Counted from the first letter of the stretch, positions 7,758-17,377 are shown. The stretch: 64,000 nt of DNA from Subtercola frigoramans (GCF_016907385.1 NZ_JAFBBU010000001.1:1674001-1738000); one strand, 5' to 3'. A program made the numbers and translations. Notes: a model not told the origin generated them from the sequence alone.

Positions 7758-9134
7758 ATGAGCGCGATGTTTCGCTCCTTCAGCGACTACAACTACCGCC
7801 TGTGGTTCGGCGGGGCCCTGGTTTCGAACATCGGAACCTGGATGCAGCGTATCGCCCAGGACTGGATCGTTCTGACCATCCTGACCGACAATGACGCTGT
7901 CGCCGTCGGCGTGGTCATGGCCTTGCAGCTCGGGCCACAGCTGCTCCTTGTTCCGTGGACCGGCATGGTGGCCGACCGTGTCGACCGGCGGGTGCTGCTC
8001 ATGGTGACCCAGGCAGCGATGGGCCTGCTCGGACTGGGGCTCGGGGTGATCGTGCTGAGCGGCGCGGCCCAGCTGTGGCAGGTCTACCTGTTCGCCCTGC
8101 TGCTCGGCATCGCCTCGGCGTTCGATGCACCGGCCCGCCAGTCGTTCGTCTCCAACCTGGTCTCAGACGCGAACCTCTCAAACGCCGTGGCTCTCAATTC
8201 GGCGTCTTTCAACGGCGCACGGATGATCGGCCCGGCACTCGCGGGCGTCCTCATCGCCGTGGTCGGTGCCGGCTGGGTTTTTGTGATCAATGCGGCGAGC
8301 TTTGCGGCGGTACTCGCGTCACTGACCCGGATGCGCCGGCAGGACCTCCGGGCGCGCCAGAAGGGGCGTGGGGGGCCCGGGCAGCTGCTCGATGGCTTCA
8401 GGTACGTCTCCAAACGCCCCGACATCGTGATCGTGTTCATCGTGATCGCGATCATCGGCACTTTCGGGCTGAATTTCCAGATCTTCACCTCCACTATGAC
8501 GACGGCCGTCTTCCGGCTCGATTCAACCGCGTTCGGTCTCTTGTCGTCGGTACTCGCGGTGGGCTCTGTCGCCGGGGCACTACTGTCAGCCAGGCGAGAA
8601 ACGCCTCGGCTTCGACTGATGTTCGCTTCTGCCGGCCTGTTCGGTTTCAGCTGCCTGCTCGGCGCCCTCGCGCCGTCGTATCTGACATTCGCGCTCACGC
8701 TTGTTCTGCTCGGGTTCTCTGCCCAGACCCTGATGACGACTGCCAACAGTTCCGTGCAGCTCACAACCGCGCCGGAATTCCGAGGCCGGGTGATGGCCCT
8801 CTACATGGCGATCTTCATGGGAGGAACTCCGATCGGCGCACCGATTGTGGGGTGGGTAGCCAATGCCTACGGCCCGCGCTGGGCGATCGGGGTCGGTGCG
8901 GCTGCCGGCTTTGCTGCTGCGCTGACTGGGTTGATCTGGATGATCGCCCACCAGCATCTCCGTGTTGCAGTTCAGGCACACGGCTCGCCGCGGTTCGTCG
9001 TCACCCACGACGGTGATGGGCGCAGTGTCGACGCTCTCGAGACGATGCCGATCGTGCTCCCGGAGGACTTCGCCGTAGAAAGGGAACAGCTGAAAGACGA
9101 GATCGTGATCGACGAGGTCGAAAACAGGCGCTGA
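7758..9134 (+). CDS. MFS transporter, EntS/enterobactin-exporter-like (MFS_3)
   Basis: A 458-residue transporter with about 12 hydrophobic segments up to residue about 400, starting FRSFSDYNYRLWFGGALVSN, and carrying the family loop VADRVDRRVLLMVTQ and the FDAPARQSFVSNLV segment typical of the EntS-like subgroup. A charged cytoplasmic tail of about 55 residues ends in DEIVIDEVENRR. The position behind a MarR repressor favours drug or metabolite efflux. Substrate cannot be assigned. Confidence 0.88.
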   Translation: MSAMFRSFSDYNYRLWFGGALVSNIGTWMQRIAQDWIVLTILTDNDAVAVGVVMALQLGPQLLLVPWTGMVADRVDRRVLLMVTQAAMGLLGLGLGVIVLSGAAQLWQVYLFALLLGIASAFDAPARQSFVSNLVSDANLSNAVALNSASFNGARMIGPALAGVLIAVVGAGWVFVINAASFAAVLASLTRMRRQDLRARQKGRGGPGQLLDGFRYVSKRPDIVIVFIVIAIIGTFGLNFQIFTSTMTTAVFRLDSTAFGLLSSVLAVGSVAGALLSARRETPRLRLMFASAGLFGFSCLLGALAPSYLTFALTLVLLGFSAQTLMTTANSSVQLTTAPEFRGRVMALYMAIFMGGTPIGAPIVGWVANAYGPRWAIGVGAAAGFAAALTGLIWMIAHQHLRVAVQAHGSPRFVVTHDGDGRSVDALETMPIVLPEDFAVEREQLKDEIVIDEVENRR

Positions 9135-9162
9135 TCAACTCGGAATTGTGCTCTGGGCACGT

Positions 9163-9200
9163 ATAGTGAGATATTCTTAGTACTAAGGATAACTCACTAT
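9163..9200. promoter_or_regulatory. 38-bp near-perfect palindrome before the trypsin-like protease
   Basis: ATAGTGAG (9163-9170) and CTCACTAT (9193-9200) are exact outer arms, and CTTAGTACTAAG (9176-9187) is a perfect core; over 19-base half-sites 17 positions match. It ends three bases before the ribosome site GGGAGG (9204-9209). It could be a dimeric-repressor operator or, if transcribed, a stem-loop beside the ribosome site. Confidence 0.6.
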
Positions 9201-9214
9201 CACGGGAGGCTACT

Positions 9215-10657
9215 GTGCTCACCACTCGCTCTCACAACGGCTCAGTTCGTGGCTCCAACCCGCGCCTGGCCCGCGCCATCGTCGGGGCGGTGGCGATCTG
9301 CGTGGCGACCGCGATGCTCTGGCCGGCATTCGGGGGAACAGTTGCTGCCGATGCTGCGGTAACCGCTGCAGATCTGCCGCAGGAACAGGTGGCCGCAATC
9401 GGCGAGGCCGGTACGGTCTATTTGAGCGGCACGTGGTCGGGGTTCGTGAACTTTCCCCGACCCGACGGCAGCTCGGCATGGTCGAACGAGGTCGATGCGT
9501 CATTCAGCTGCAGCGGGTTCATCGCCAGCTCCGACGGGTATGTCGTCACCGCGGGCCATTGCGCCGACCCCGCGGAGGGCAGGACCAGCCTGGTCGACCA
9601 GTTCCTCAGCGACGAAGTGGCCAACGGCGACATCACCGAGGCTGATGCCCAGGCGTACCTCGCCGCCGGCGCCGAGGAGAACTGGCCGGTGGAGGGTGCG
9701 CAGTCCGGCGAACCGCCGGTGCTGGCGATGAAGGTCTATCCGGCCATCACCATCACGGCCGACGATTCGCAGAGCTTCGACGCTGTTCTGGTTGACGACA
9801 GGCCGATCGGCCAGGGCGACAGTGCGCTGTTCAAGATCGATGCCCGAAGCCCGCTGCCCGTTCTCCTCGTGTCTCCCAACGCACCCTCGACAGGGCAGAC
9901 CGTCGATGCCATCGGCTATCCCGGCAACGTGTCAGGGCTCGTCAGTGGCAACCCGGAACCCACTTTTGCCCAGGGTCAGGTGAGTGGAAGGCAGCAGACC
10001 AGCGGTGGCCCCTTCACCCAGATCGGCGTCGCCATGAGCCCCGGCATGAGTGGAGGGCCGGTCGTGAACACGAGTGGAGACGTCGTCGGAACGGTGAGCT
10101 TCGGGCCATCCAGCGACACGCAGCAGCTCAACTTTGCGACAGCACCTGAGACCATCTCGGCGATACTCGCCCGAAACGGAGTCTCGAACGAGCTCAGCGA
10201 TCTCGACGCGCTCTTCCGGAAGGGCTTGAACGAGTATTTCACGGGTCATTTCCACGATGCGGCAGCAGATCTCGGCACGGTGACAACGCGAGACCCGGCC
10301 AACGCGATCGCCCAGCAGTACCAGACGAAGGCGATCGCCTCGTTCCCGCAGGAGAACACCACGGGCTGGGTGGTCTGGGTCATCATTGGTGCGGCCCTCT
10401 TCTTCATCATCGTGATCGTGGTCGTGATCCTCCTGGTCGTGCTGCTCCGCTCTCGTCGGCGAAAACTGGCCGATGCACCACCGGTGGCCCTTGCAGCCGA
10501 TCCGAATGCACCAGCACCAGCATCAGCATCAGCACCCGCGTCGACACCAGAACAGGCACCCCTGCCCGCACCCTTCGCTGGCCCGGTGCCTTCCGGGATG
10601 ACTCAACCGGTGCCGATGGATCCGGCACAGGGGCCGAGCGACCAGGAGGTGCACTGA
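9215..10657 (+). CDS. Membrane-anchored trypsin-like serine protease (S1 family)
   Basis: The 480-residue protein has an N-terminal hydrophobic signal/anchor (about residues 20-47), a chymotrypsin-fold domain with catalytic H115 (VVTAGHC), probable catalytic D202 (DSALFKID) and nucleophile S279 (MSPGMSGGPVV), a C-terminal membrane helix of about 28 residues near 388-415 followed by RSRRRK, and a Pro/Ala-rich tail. The protease domain should lie outside the membrane. GGGAGG five bases before GTG 9215 sets the start. A 38-bp palindrome immediately upstream implies tight control. It resembles actinobacterial envelope-stress proteases, but no PDZ domain is seen. Confidence 0.87.
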   Translation: MLTTRSHNGSVRGSNPRLARAIVGAVAICVATAMLWPAFGGTVAADAAVTAADLPQEQVAAIGEAGTVYLSGTWSGFVNFPRPDGSSAWSNEVDASFSCSGFIASSDGYVVTAGHCADPAEGRTSLVDQFLSDEVANGDITEADAQAYLAAGAEENWPVEGAQSGEPPVLAMKVYPAITITADDSQSFDAVLVDDRPIGQGDSALFKIDARSPLPVLLVSPNAPSTGQTVDAIGYPGNVSGLVSGNPEPTFAQGQVSGRQQTSGGPFTQIGVAMSPGMSGGPVVNTSGDVVGTVSFGPSSDTQQLNFATAPETISAILARNGVSNELSDLDALFRKGLNEYFTGHFHDAAADLGTVTTRDPANAIAQQYQTKAIASFPQENTTGWVVWVIIGAALFFIIVIVVVILLVVLLRSRRRKLADAPPVALAADPNAPAPASASAPASTPEQAPLPAPFAGPVPSGMTQPVPMDPAQGPSDQEVH

Positions 10658-10694
10658 GCGATACGAGGAGAACAAGCGGTGCAGGCAGAACAAA

Positions 10695-10700
10695 TAGACT
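10695..10700 (+). promoter_or_regulatory. -10 element of a probable leaderless promoter for proS
   Basis: TAGACT ends six bases before GTG 10707, and no Shine-Dalgarno sequence lies between. The position fits a transcript starting at the codon. Confidence 0.5.
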
Positions 10701-10706
10701 CGTACA

Positions 10707-12467
10707 GTGCCAACACGTCTCACCAACTACTTTCTCAAGACTCTTCGCGAAGACCCCTCCGACGCGGAGGTGACGAGTCATCGGCTCCTCGTGCGCGCCG
10801 GTTACATCCGTCGGCAGGCGCCGGGCATCTTCGCCTGGCTGCCACTCGGGCTGCGGGTGAAGAGCAAGATCGAAGCGATCATCCGGGATGAGATGACCAA
10901 CGCGGGTGCGCACGAGGTGCACTTCCCTGCTCTCCTGCCCAAGGAGCCCTATGAGGTGACGGGCCGATACGTCGAGTACGGCCCAGGCATGTTCCGTCTG
11001 GAAGACCGTCGCGGCGCCGGCTACGTGCTGGCGCCCACGCACGAAGAGGTCTTCACACTTCTGGTCAAAGACCTCTACAACAGCTACAAAGACCTTCCCT
11101 TGTCGATCTATCAGATCCAGGACAAGTACCGTGACGAGGCCCGCCCGCGCGCCGGGCTCCTGCGTGGCCGCGAGTTCACCATGAAGGACGCGTATTCGTT
11201 CGACTACACCGACGCTGGCCTCGACGCCTCGTACCAGGCGCAGCGCGACGCGTACGAGCGCATCTTCACCCGTCTCGGGCTCGAATACGTCATCGTCAAG
11301 GCCGACGCCGGGGCAATGGGCGGCTCGAAGAGCGAAGAGTTCCTGCACCCCACCCCGGTCGGCGAAGACACCTTCGTGCGCTCCGCCGGTGGCTATGCCG
11401 CGAACGTCGAAGCCTTCACGACGCTCGTGCCCGAGGCAGTGTCGATCGAGGGGTTGCCCGAGCCGACGGTGTTCGACTCGCCGAACACCCCGACTATCCA
11501 GAGTCTCGTCGACCTGGCCAACGCTGAGCAGCCCCGCGCCGATGGCCGCGCGTGGACGGCGGGCGACACGCTCAAAAACATCGTCCTCGCTCTCACGAAC
11601 CTCGACGGTACGCGCGAAATCGTGGTTGTCGGTATGCCGGGCGACCGCGAGGTCGACCTGAAACGTGCCGAGGTGGCCTTTCAGCCCGCCGAGGTCGAAG
11701 CCGCAAACGAGGCAGATTTCGCGAAGCACCCCGGGCTGGTCAAGGGCTACATCGGCCCGTGGGCGACGGCCGGAGCCGTGCTGGGGGAGAGGGCTGCCAC
11801 AGGCATCCGGTACCTTCTCGACCCGAGGGTTGTCGACGGTACCCAGTGGATAACGGGAGCAAACGAAGACCAGAAGCACGTCCTCGGTCTTGTCGCCGGG
11901 CGCGACTTCGTCGGAGACGGCGTCGTCGAAGCGGCAAACGTGCGAGACGGTGACCCGGCACCCGACGGCTCCGGCCCCATCGAGACAGCACGAGGCATGG
12001 AGATCGGGCACGTGTTCCAGCTCGGTCGGAAATACGCGGAGGCCCTGGGGCTCAAGGTGCTCGACGAGAACGGAAAACTCGTCACGGTTACCATGGGTTC
12101 GTACGGCATCGGCGTCACGCGCATCCTGGCCATCATCGCCGAACTGAACAACGATGCGAAGGGCCTGATCTGGCCTCCCGAGGTGGCACCGTTCGATGTG
12201 CACGTCGTCGCGACCGGTCGGGATGAAGCCGTCTACGCTGCAGCAGAAGCGATCGTCTCGGAACTCGAGGCGGCATGCAAAGATGTTCTCTTCGATGACC
12301 GGCCCAAGGTCTCGCCCGGCGTGAAATTCGGCGACGCCGAGCTGATCGGTGTGCCGAAGATCGTCATCGTCGGTCGCGGTGTGGCTGACGGAACCGTCGA
12401 AGTGTGGAACAGGGCCACGGGAGAGCGGGCAGAAATCGCGCTCGACTCCGTTGTGGGCGCAGTCTAG
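10707..12467 (+). CDS. proS: Prolyl-tRNA synthetase, bacterial type
   Basis: Charges tRNA-Pro in the cytoplasm. The 586-residue chain starts with the class II catalytic core ([20 protein letters not shown], motif 2 around [20 protein letters not shown] and [12 protein letters not shown]), carries an inserted editing (YbaK-like) domain around residues 220-400, resumes with [11 protein letters not shown] and motif 3 [11 protein letters not shown], and ends with an anticodon-binding domain (FDVHVVAT ... [12 protein letters not shown]). The inserted domain marks the standard bacterial ProS. In many actinobacteria proS lies near rimP-nusA; here the ole operon follows. Confidence 0.97.
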   Translation: MPTRLTNYFLKTLREDPSDAEVTSHRLLVRAGYIRRQAPGIFAWLPLGLRVKSKIEAIIRDEMTNAGAHEVHFPALLPKEPYEVTGRYVEYGPGMFRLEDRRGAGYVLAPTHEEVFTLLVKDLYNSYKDLPLSIYQIQDKYRDEARPRAGLLRGREFTMKDAYSFDYTDAGLDASYQAQRDAYERIFTRLGLEYVIVKADAGAMGGSKSEEFLHPTPVGEDTFVRSAGGYAANVEAFTTLVPEAVSIEGLPEPTVFDSPNTPTIQSLVDLANAEQPRADGRAWTAGDTLKNIVLALTNLDGTREIVVVGMPGDREVDLKRAEVAFQPAEVEAANEADFAKHPGLVKGYIGPWATAGAVLGERAATGIRYLLDPRVVDGTQWITGANEDQKHVLGLVAGRDFVGDGVVEAANVRDGDPAPDGSGPIETARGMEIGHVFQLGRKYAEALGLKVLDENGKLVTVTMGSYGIGVTRILAIIAELNNDAKGLIWPPEVAPFDVHVVATGRDEAVYAAAEAIVSELEAACKDVLFDDRPKVSPGVKFGDAELIGVPKIVIVGRGVADGTVEVWNRATGERAEIALDSVVGAV

Positions 12468-12516
12468 CGGTTTCGCGCAGTCGATCATCCCGGGCGAACT
12501 CTCATCCGGGCGGACC

Positions 12517-12522
12517 TAGACT
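12517..12522 (+). promoter_or_regulatory. -10 element upstream of the oleA leader ORF
   Basis: TAGACT, identical to the proS -10, lies six bases before ATG 12529. It would give a leaderless transcript that begins with a short reading frame and then enters oleA. Confidence 0.4.
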
Positions 12523-12528
12523 TGTTCG

Positions 12529-12594
12529 ATGCGCAGTCATAGAACGGCTGCATCGCGCTCATCTGCACAACGCTCATCTGCATCATGCTCATAA
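12529..12594 (+). CDS. Putative 21-residue serine-rich leader peptide upstream of oleA
   Basis: ATG 12529 opens a frame of 21 codons that starts MRSHRT and ends SASCS, closing with TAA at 12592-12594. Eight of 21 residues are serine, and six of those codons are TCA or TCT, which are unusual in this GC-rich DNA. The stop overlaps the oleA ribosome site AAAGGA (12593-12598). CGCTCATCTGCA is repeated (about 12556 and 12571). These features fit a leaderless attenuator or coupling peptide. Nothing proves translation; it could be chance. Confidence 0.3.
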   Translation: MRSHRTAASRSSAQRSSASCS

Positions 12595-12603
12595 AGGACT
12601 CCC

Positions 12604-13629
12604 TTGACGAACAGCAATGCCACGTTCCGGCATCAGAACTCCGCTCTTCTGGCGATCAAAGCGCGGCTTGCACCCCTCGTGGTCACCTCAGAAGAGATCG
12701 ATGTTCGCCTCGCCGAGGCTCTCACGCGGCTCCGGCTGCCGACGGGCCTCCTCCAGCGGGTGGCCGGTGTGGTGTCACGCCGTAACTGGGATGAGACCCA
12801 GACCTTCGACCAGGCCGCTGCATCTGCCGCGCAAGATGCCCTCGAGGCCGCGAAGGTCGACCCGAAAGACGTCGGTCTGCTGATCAACACCTCGGTGACG
12901 CGCAAGCACCTCGAACCATCGGTCGCGGTGGGAATCCACCACGCACTGGGGCTGCCGTCGTCGGCCATGAACTTCGACATCACCAATGCCTGTCTCGGAT
13001 TCGTCAATGGAATGACGCTTGCTTCCCAGATGATCGACTCGGGCCAGATCAAGTACGCGGTCATCGTTGACGGCGAGGACTCGAATGAGATCCAGGCCAA
13101 TACCATCCACCGTCTCTCGCAGCCCGGCATCTCCCGCAAGGATTTCGTGAACGAGTTCGCGTCACTCACCCTCGGCTCGGGCGCCGCCGCTGCCGTTCTC
13201 GGCCCGGCCGATGCCCACCCAGAGGGCCACCGGATCATCGGGGGCATCTCTCGTGCCGGTACTGAGCACCACTTGCTCTGCGTCGGCGACAAAGACGGCA
13301 TGTTCACGCACACCAAGGAGCTGCTTGCCGGGGGCATGGCTCTCGTGGTCGAAGCCTGGAAGGAAGCCAAGGGCCAGTGGGACTGGCAGAAGATGGACCG
13401 CTACATCCTCCACCAGGTCTCCGATGTGCACACCGATTCCATCGTGAAAGCCGCGAAGATCGACCGTAGGAAGATCCCGCTCACGTACCCGTTGCTGGGC
13501 AACGTCGGCCCGGCTTCACTGCCGATGACCCTGGCACTCGAGGTCGAGAAGCTCATCAAGGGCCAGCGAATTCTCTGCATGGGAGTCGGGTCGGGCATCA
13601 ACACTGCGATGACCGAGATCGTCTGGTAG
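12604..13629 (+). CDS. oleA: OleA, thiolase-fold acyl-CoA head-to-head condensing enzyme
   Basis: OleA joins two fatty acyl-CoA molecules by non-decarboxylative Claisen condensation to a 2-alkyl-3-ketoacid, the first step of long-chain olefin synthesis. The 341-residue protein looks like FabH but the operon identifies it. Catalytic residues are visible: C130 in NACLGF, H270 in YILHQVSD and N300 in LLGNVGPAS; their spacing agrees with Xanthomonas OleA (C143, H285, N315). The start is TTG 12604, five bases after AAAGGA. The stop overlaps the oleBC start by one base. FabH-type initiation is the alternative, but an OleBC fusion next door makes that unlikely. Confidence 0.93.
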   Translation: MTNSNATFRHQNSALLAIKARLAPLVVTSEEIDVRLAEALTRLRLPTGLLQRVAGVVSRRNWDETQTFDQAAASAAQDALEAAKVDPKDVGLLINTSVTRKHLEPSVAVGIHHALGLPSSAMNFDITNACLGFVNGMTLASQMIDSGQIKYAVIVDGEDSNEIQANTIHRLSQPGISRKDFVNEFASLTLGSGAAAAVLGPADAHPEGHRIIGGISRAGTEHHLLCVGDKDGMFTHTKELLAGGMALVVEAWKEAKGQWDWQKMDRYILHQVSDVHTDSIVKAAKIDRRKIPLTYPLLGNVGPASLPMTLALEVEKLIKGQRILCMGVGSGINTAMTEIVW

Positions 13630-16406
13630 TGATTCCGGCATCTCTCCCGCCCCGCGGTCTGCCGGGGCTCGCCGAGGAGTGGTCCCGCCTGGTGTCTGCG
13701 CCCGATTCACTCGGGGGCACACGCACCTGGCACATTCTCGACAACGGCGCCGAACTCGAGGCCGCTGGGCTGACGCCCACGGGAACGATTCTCTGCGTTC
13801 ACGGTAACCCGACCTGGTCGTACCTCTGGCGAACGGTGCTGCAGGAGGCGACGGAACGGGCGCGATCTGGCGGCAGTGCATCGGAGGGCGATGCCGAGGT
13901 CTGGCGGGTCATCGCCGTCGACCAGCTCGAGATGGGGTATTCCGAGCGCTCCGGCCAAAGTCGGGCGCTGAAGACACGCGTCGCCGACCTCGGCCTCTTG
14001 ACCGAGACGCTCGAACTCCAGACTCCCGTCGTCACACTCGGGCACGACTGGGGCGGCGTCGTCTCGCTCGGCTGGGCTGTCGATCATCCGGAGCTCCTCG
14101 CCAGTGTGATGCTGCTGAACACCGCGATCCACCAGCCAGAGGATTCGCCGCTGCCGGCCGTGCTTCGTCTCGTACTCCAGCGGTCTCTGCTCGTCACGAG
14201 CACGGTTCGAACCACCGGTTTTCTCGACACCACCCTCGCGATTGCTCATCCGGCCCTGGCTGGCGACGTACGGGCGGCCTTCAGGGCTCCCTACCGAACC
14301 GCTGCGAGGCGCGCGGGCATCGGTGCCTTCGTGGCCGACATCCCGGTGGATGACGCACACGACAGTTTCGCCGAACTGGCCCGCATCTCGACCGCCGTGG
14401 CGAAGCTGACGGTTCCCGCGCTCATGCTCTGGGGCCCCCGAGACCCGGTCTTCGGCGACCGCTACCTCGCCGACCTGATCACTCGGCTGCCTCACGCCGA
14501 CGTGACCCGGTTCGAGCGCGCAGGGCACCTCGTGGGCGAAGACGTGGCTGTCGCGCCGATCATGATGACGTGGCTCGCAGAGAACCGCGCGACACCGGAT
14601 GATCGTGCCCACGTCGGTACCCAGAACGCTGGGCCCGCAGCCGAGCCCGCTGCGACACCATGGCGTCCGCTCTGGGCGACGCTCGACGAGTTCGCCGCAG
14701 ACAGCACACGGGCGGCTGGGACCGCCCTCGTCGAGATGGCTCCCCGAGGTTCCCGTGGGCAGCGCGTGGTCACCTGGGGGCTCCTCGGTCGACGCGTTTC
14801 AGAGATTTCAGAGGGCCTGCGGCAGATCGGCGTGAAGAAGGGCGACCGGGTGTCGCTGCTGGTTCCGCCGGGCGCCGACCTCACCGCTGTCGTGTACGCC
14901 TGCCTCCGCATCGGCGCGATCATCGTGGTCGCCGACGCCGGGCTCGGCGTGGCTGGTCTGGGGCGTGCCGTGCGGGGGGCCCACCCCACCCACATCATCG
15001 GAATCCAGCGGGCACTGACCGCCGCCCGCGCCCTCAGCTGGCCCGGGCAGAAGATCTCGACGGGTCAGCTCAGCCGGCCGCTCGCCGCAGCTCTCGGGGT
15101 CTCGCACTCCCTGGCCGACATCGCCCGCATCGGCCGCGACGCCACACCGCACCGGGCCGGACCGCTGGCCCGTTCCGAAGAGCCTGTTGACGCAGCCGAC
15201 ACCGCGGCCATCCTGTTCACCTCGGGTTCGACCGGCCCGGCCAAGGGAGTCGTCTACACGCACGGCCAGCTGAGTGCACTCATCTCCGTACTGTCACGCC
15301 AATTCGGTATGGGAGCCGGCACCGGTCTCGTCGCTGGGTTCGCGCCTTTCGCCCTGCTCGGCCCGGCCCTCGGAGCTGTCTCGGTCACGCCGGACATGGA
15401 TGTCACGGCGCCCCGCACGCTGACGGCACGGGCAGTCGCCCAGGCCGCCATCGCGGTCGATGCCACTGTCGTGTTCGCTTCCCCCGCCGCCCTGGTGAAT
15501 GTTGTGGCGACGGCGTCGGAGCTCACTCTGCCTGAACGGCGTGCACTCGGGTCGGTGTCAACGGTGCTGTCGGCCGGCGCACCCCTTGCCGTGCCGCTGC
15601 TCGAACAGGTTCAGAAGCTGGTTCCTGAGGCGATCATCCACACCCCCTACGGAATGACCGAAGGGCTGGTGATGACCGATGTGACCCTGGCAGAGATCGT
15701 GAGGTCGGCACCAGACGGCGGGGCTGCGGGTGGGGTGTGTGTTGGCAGGCCCGTTGCCGGGGTCAGCATTCGGATCAGCGCCCTCGACGCGCTCGGCGAA
15801 GCGACTGGCGAACTCGTCGACACGCCGGGAGTGACCGGCGAGATCGTCGTGGCGGCGACGCACCTGAAAGACCACTACGACCAGCTGTGGATGACGGAAC
15901 GCGAGTCGAGGCGCGATCGCGACCCTGCCGCCCAGGCTGCTCAGGGTCTCGCAGGGCCGCGCTGGCACCGCACCGCTGACGTCGGCCATTTTGATGCGAA
16001 CGGGCGCCTCTGGGTCGAAGGGCGCCTGCCGCACGTCATCTCGACGGCTGCGGGTGTGATCACCCCGGTCGGCCCCGAGCAGGCCATCGAGAAGATACCC
16101 GGAGTCAAGCGGGCCGCAGCAGTGGGCGTCGGGCCCAGCGGTGCTCAGCAGCTCGTCGTCGTGCTCGAACTCGACCGAGCGAAGCGTCTGCGTGCAGGAG
16201 TGACGCTGGCTTCTGCGACGCTCAGTGCAGCGGTCAGGGCTGCCGTTCGGGAGTCGACCACCCTCATCGGGGAGAGCGGCGTGGCTGCCGTGCTCGTGGT
16301 GAACGACCTGCCGACAGATGTTCGGCACAACTCGAAGATCGACCGAACCGCTCTCGCTGCCTGGGCCGGCGCCATTCTCGCGGGCGGGCGTCGGCGCACA
16401 CCATGA
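13629..16406 (+). CDS. oleBC: OleBC fusion: alpha/beta-hydrolase beta-lactone decarboxylase plus beta-lactone synthetase
   Basis: A 925-residue fusion. Residues 1 to about 325 are an OleB hydrolase of the haloalkane-dehalogenase type: HGNPTWSYLWR with H58, nucleophile D140 in GHDWGG and a late histidine in FERAGHLVGED. OleB releases CO2 from a cis-beta-lactone to give the olefin. After a short linker, residues about 345-925 are OleC, an AMP-forming-ligase-fold beta-lactone synthetase with LFTSGSTGPAKGVVYTH (about 530) and TPYGMTEGLV. Fused OleBC proteins are known from actinobacteria such as Micrococcus luteus. The start GTG overlaps the oleA stop and the end overlaps oleD by ATGA, so the three subunits are coupled. 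Confidence 0.94.
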   Translation: MIPASLPPRGLPGLAEEWSRLVSAPDSLGGTRTWHILDNGAELEAAGLTPTGTILCVHGNPTWSYLWRTVLQEATERARSGGSASEGDAEVWRVIAVDQLEMGYSERSGQSRALKTRVADLGLLTETLELQTPVVTLGHDWGGVVSLGWAVDHPELLASVMLLNTAIHQPEDSPLPAVLRLVLQRSLLVTSTVRTTGFLDTTLAIAHPALAGDVRAAFRAPYRTAARRAGIGAFVADIPVDDAHDSFAELARISTAVAKLTVPALMLWGPRDPVFGDRYLADLITRLPHADVTRFERAGHLVGEDVAVAPIMMTWLAENRATPDDRAHVGTQNAGPAAEPAATPWRPLWATLDEFAADSTRAAGTALVEMAPRGSRGQRVVTWGLLGRRVSEISEGLRQIGVKKGDRVSLLVPPGADLTAVVYACLRIGAIIVVADAGLGVAGLGRAVRGAHPTHIIGIQRALTAARALSWPGQKISTGQLSRPLAAALGVSHSLADIARIGRDATPHRAGPLARSEEPVDAADTAAILFTSGSTGPAKGVVYTHGQLSALISVLSRQFGMGAGTGLVAGFAPFALLGPALGAVSVTPDMDVTAPRTLTARAVAQAAIAVDATVVFASPAALVNVVATASELTLPERRALGSVSTVLSAGAPLAVPLLEQVQKLVPEAIIHTPYGMTEGLVMTDVTLAEIVRSAPDGGAAGGVCVGRPVAGVSIRISALDALGEATGELVDTPGVTGEIVVAATHLKDHYDQLWMTERESRRDRDPAAQAAQGLAGPRWHRTADVGHFDANGRLWVEGRLPHVISTAAGVITPVGPEQAIEKIPGVKRAAAVGVGPSGAQQLVVVLELDRAKRLRAGVTLASATLSAAVRAAVRESTTLIGESGVAAVLVVNDLPTDVRHNSKIDRTALAAWAGAILAGGRRRTP

Positions 16407-17377
16407 CGGTACTGGTCACCGGCGCGAGCGGGATGCTCGGACGAGCCGTTGCAACGGAACTGATCCGGTCCGGCCGAGACGTGGCGACCTTCCAGCGCGG
16501 TGAGTCGGGCGTGCGTGGAGCGCGAGATCTTCGCGGCTCGCTCACCGATGAGGAGCAGGTTCGGCTGGCCATCGAGGGGATGGAGTCGATCATCCATCTC
16601 GCTGCCAAGGTGTCGATGTCGGGGCGCGTGAGCGACTTCGACGCGGTAAATGTCGAGGGCACCCGGTCGCTCGTGAAGGCAGCTCGCCATGCAGGCGTTT
16701 CACGATTTGTGATGGTCTCTTCGCCGTCCGTTGCCCACTCCGGTGTCTCGGTGATCGGCGACGACGCGCTGCCGGCCGACCCTCCGCGCGCCCGGGGGGA
16801 CTACGCGCGGAGCAAGGCAGAGTCTGAACTGCTCGCGCTTGCAGCGGACAGGCCCGGTTTCGCCGTCGTCGCGGTGCGGCCACACATCGTGTGGGGGCCT
16901 GGCGACACGCAGCTGATCGAGCGCATTGTCGAGCGTTCCAGACGGGGCCGCCTGCCGCTTCTGAGCGGGGGACTGGCGCTCATCGACACAAGCTATGTCG
17001 ACAACGCGGCAACCGCGATCGTCGCGGGCCTCGATCGCGCCGTACAGGTGCATGGGCAGTCGTTCGTTGTGACCAATGGTGAGCCGCGCACGGTCAGGGA
17101 ACTGCTTGCGGGAATCTGTGCTGCGGCCGGTGTGCCCGCGCCTCGGTGGAGCGTGCCGGCGCCGCTCGCTCGGGCAGCAGGTGGTGCGATCGAACGGTTC
17201 TGGGGGCTCAAGGACCGTACCGACGAACCGCCGATGACGAGGTTTCTCGCCGAGCAGTTGTCGACCTCCCATTGGTACGACCAACGCCGCACGCGGAATT
17301 CCCTCGGCTGGAAGCCCGCGGTGAGCCTCGACGAAGGCCTCGACCGGCTCCGCGAGTGGTACGGAGCCCGCCCGTAG
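16403..17377 (+). CDS. oleD: OleD, NADPH-dependent 2-alkyl-3-ketoacid reductase (extended SDR)
   Basis: OleD reduces the OleA product to a 2-alkyl-3-hydroxyacid before OleC closes the beta-lactone. The 324-residue extended short-chain dehydrogenase has the nucleotide loop VTGASGMLGRAV at the N-terminus and catalytic Y134 and K138 in DYARSKAE. Its ATG overlaps the oleBC stop. With oleA and oleBC it makes a full pathway from acyl-CoA to internal alkenes. No dedicated hydrocarbon carrier or regulator is seen. Confidence 0.92.
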   Translation: MTVLVTGASGMLGRAVATELIRSGRDVATFQRGESGVRGARDLRGSLTDEEQVRLAIEGMESIIHLAAKVSMSGRVSDFDAVNVEGTRSLVKAARHAGVSRFVMVSSPSVAHSGVSVIGDDALPADPPRARGDYARSKAESELLALAADRPGFAVVAVRPHIVWGPGDTQLIERIVERSRRGRLPLLSGGLALIDTSYVDNAATAIVAGLDRAVQVHGQSFVVTNGEPRTVRELLAGICAAAGVPAPRWSVPAPLARAAGGAIERFWGLKDRTDEPPMTRFLAEQLSTSHWYDQRRTRNSLGWKPAVSLDEGLDRLREWYGARP

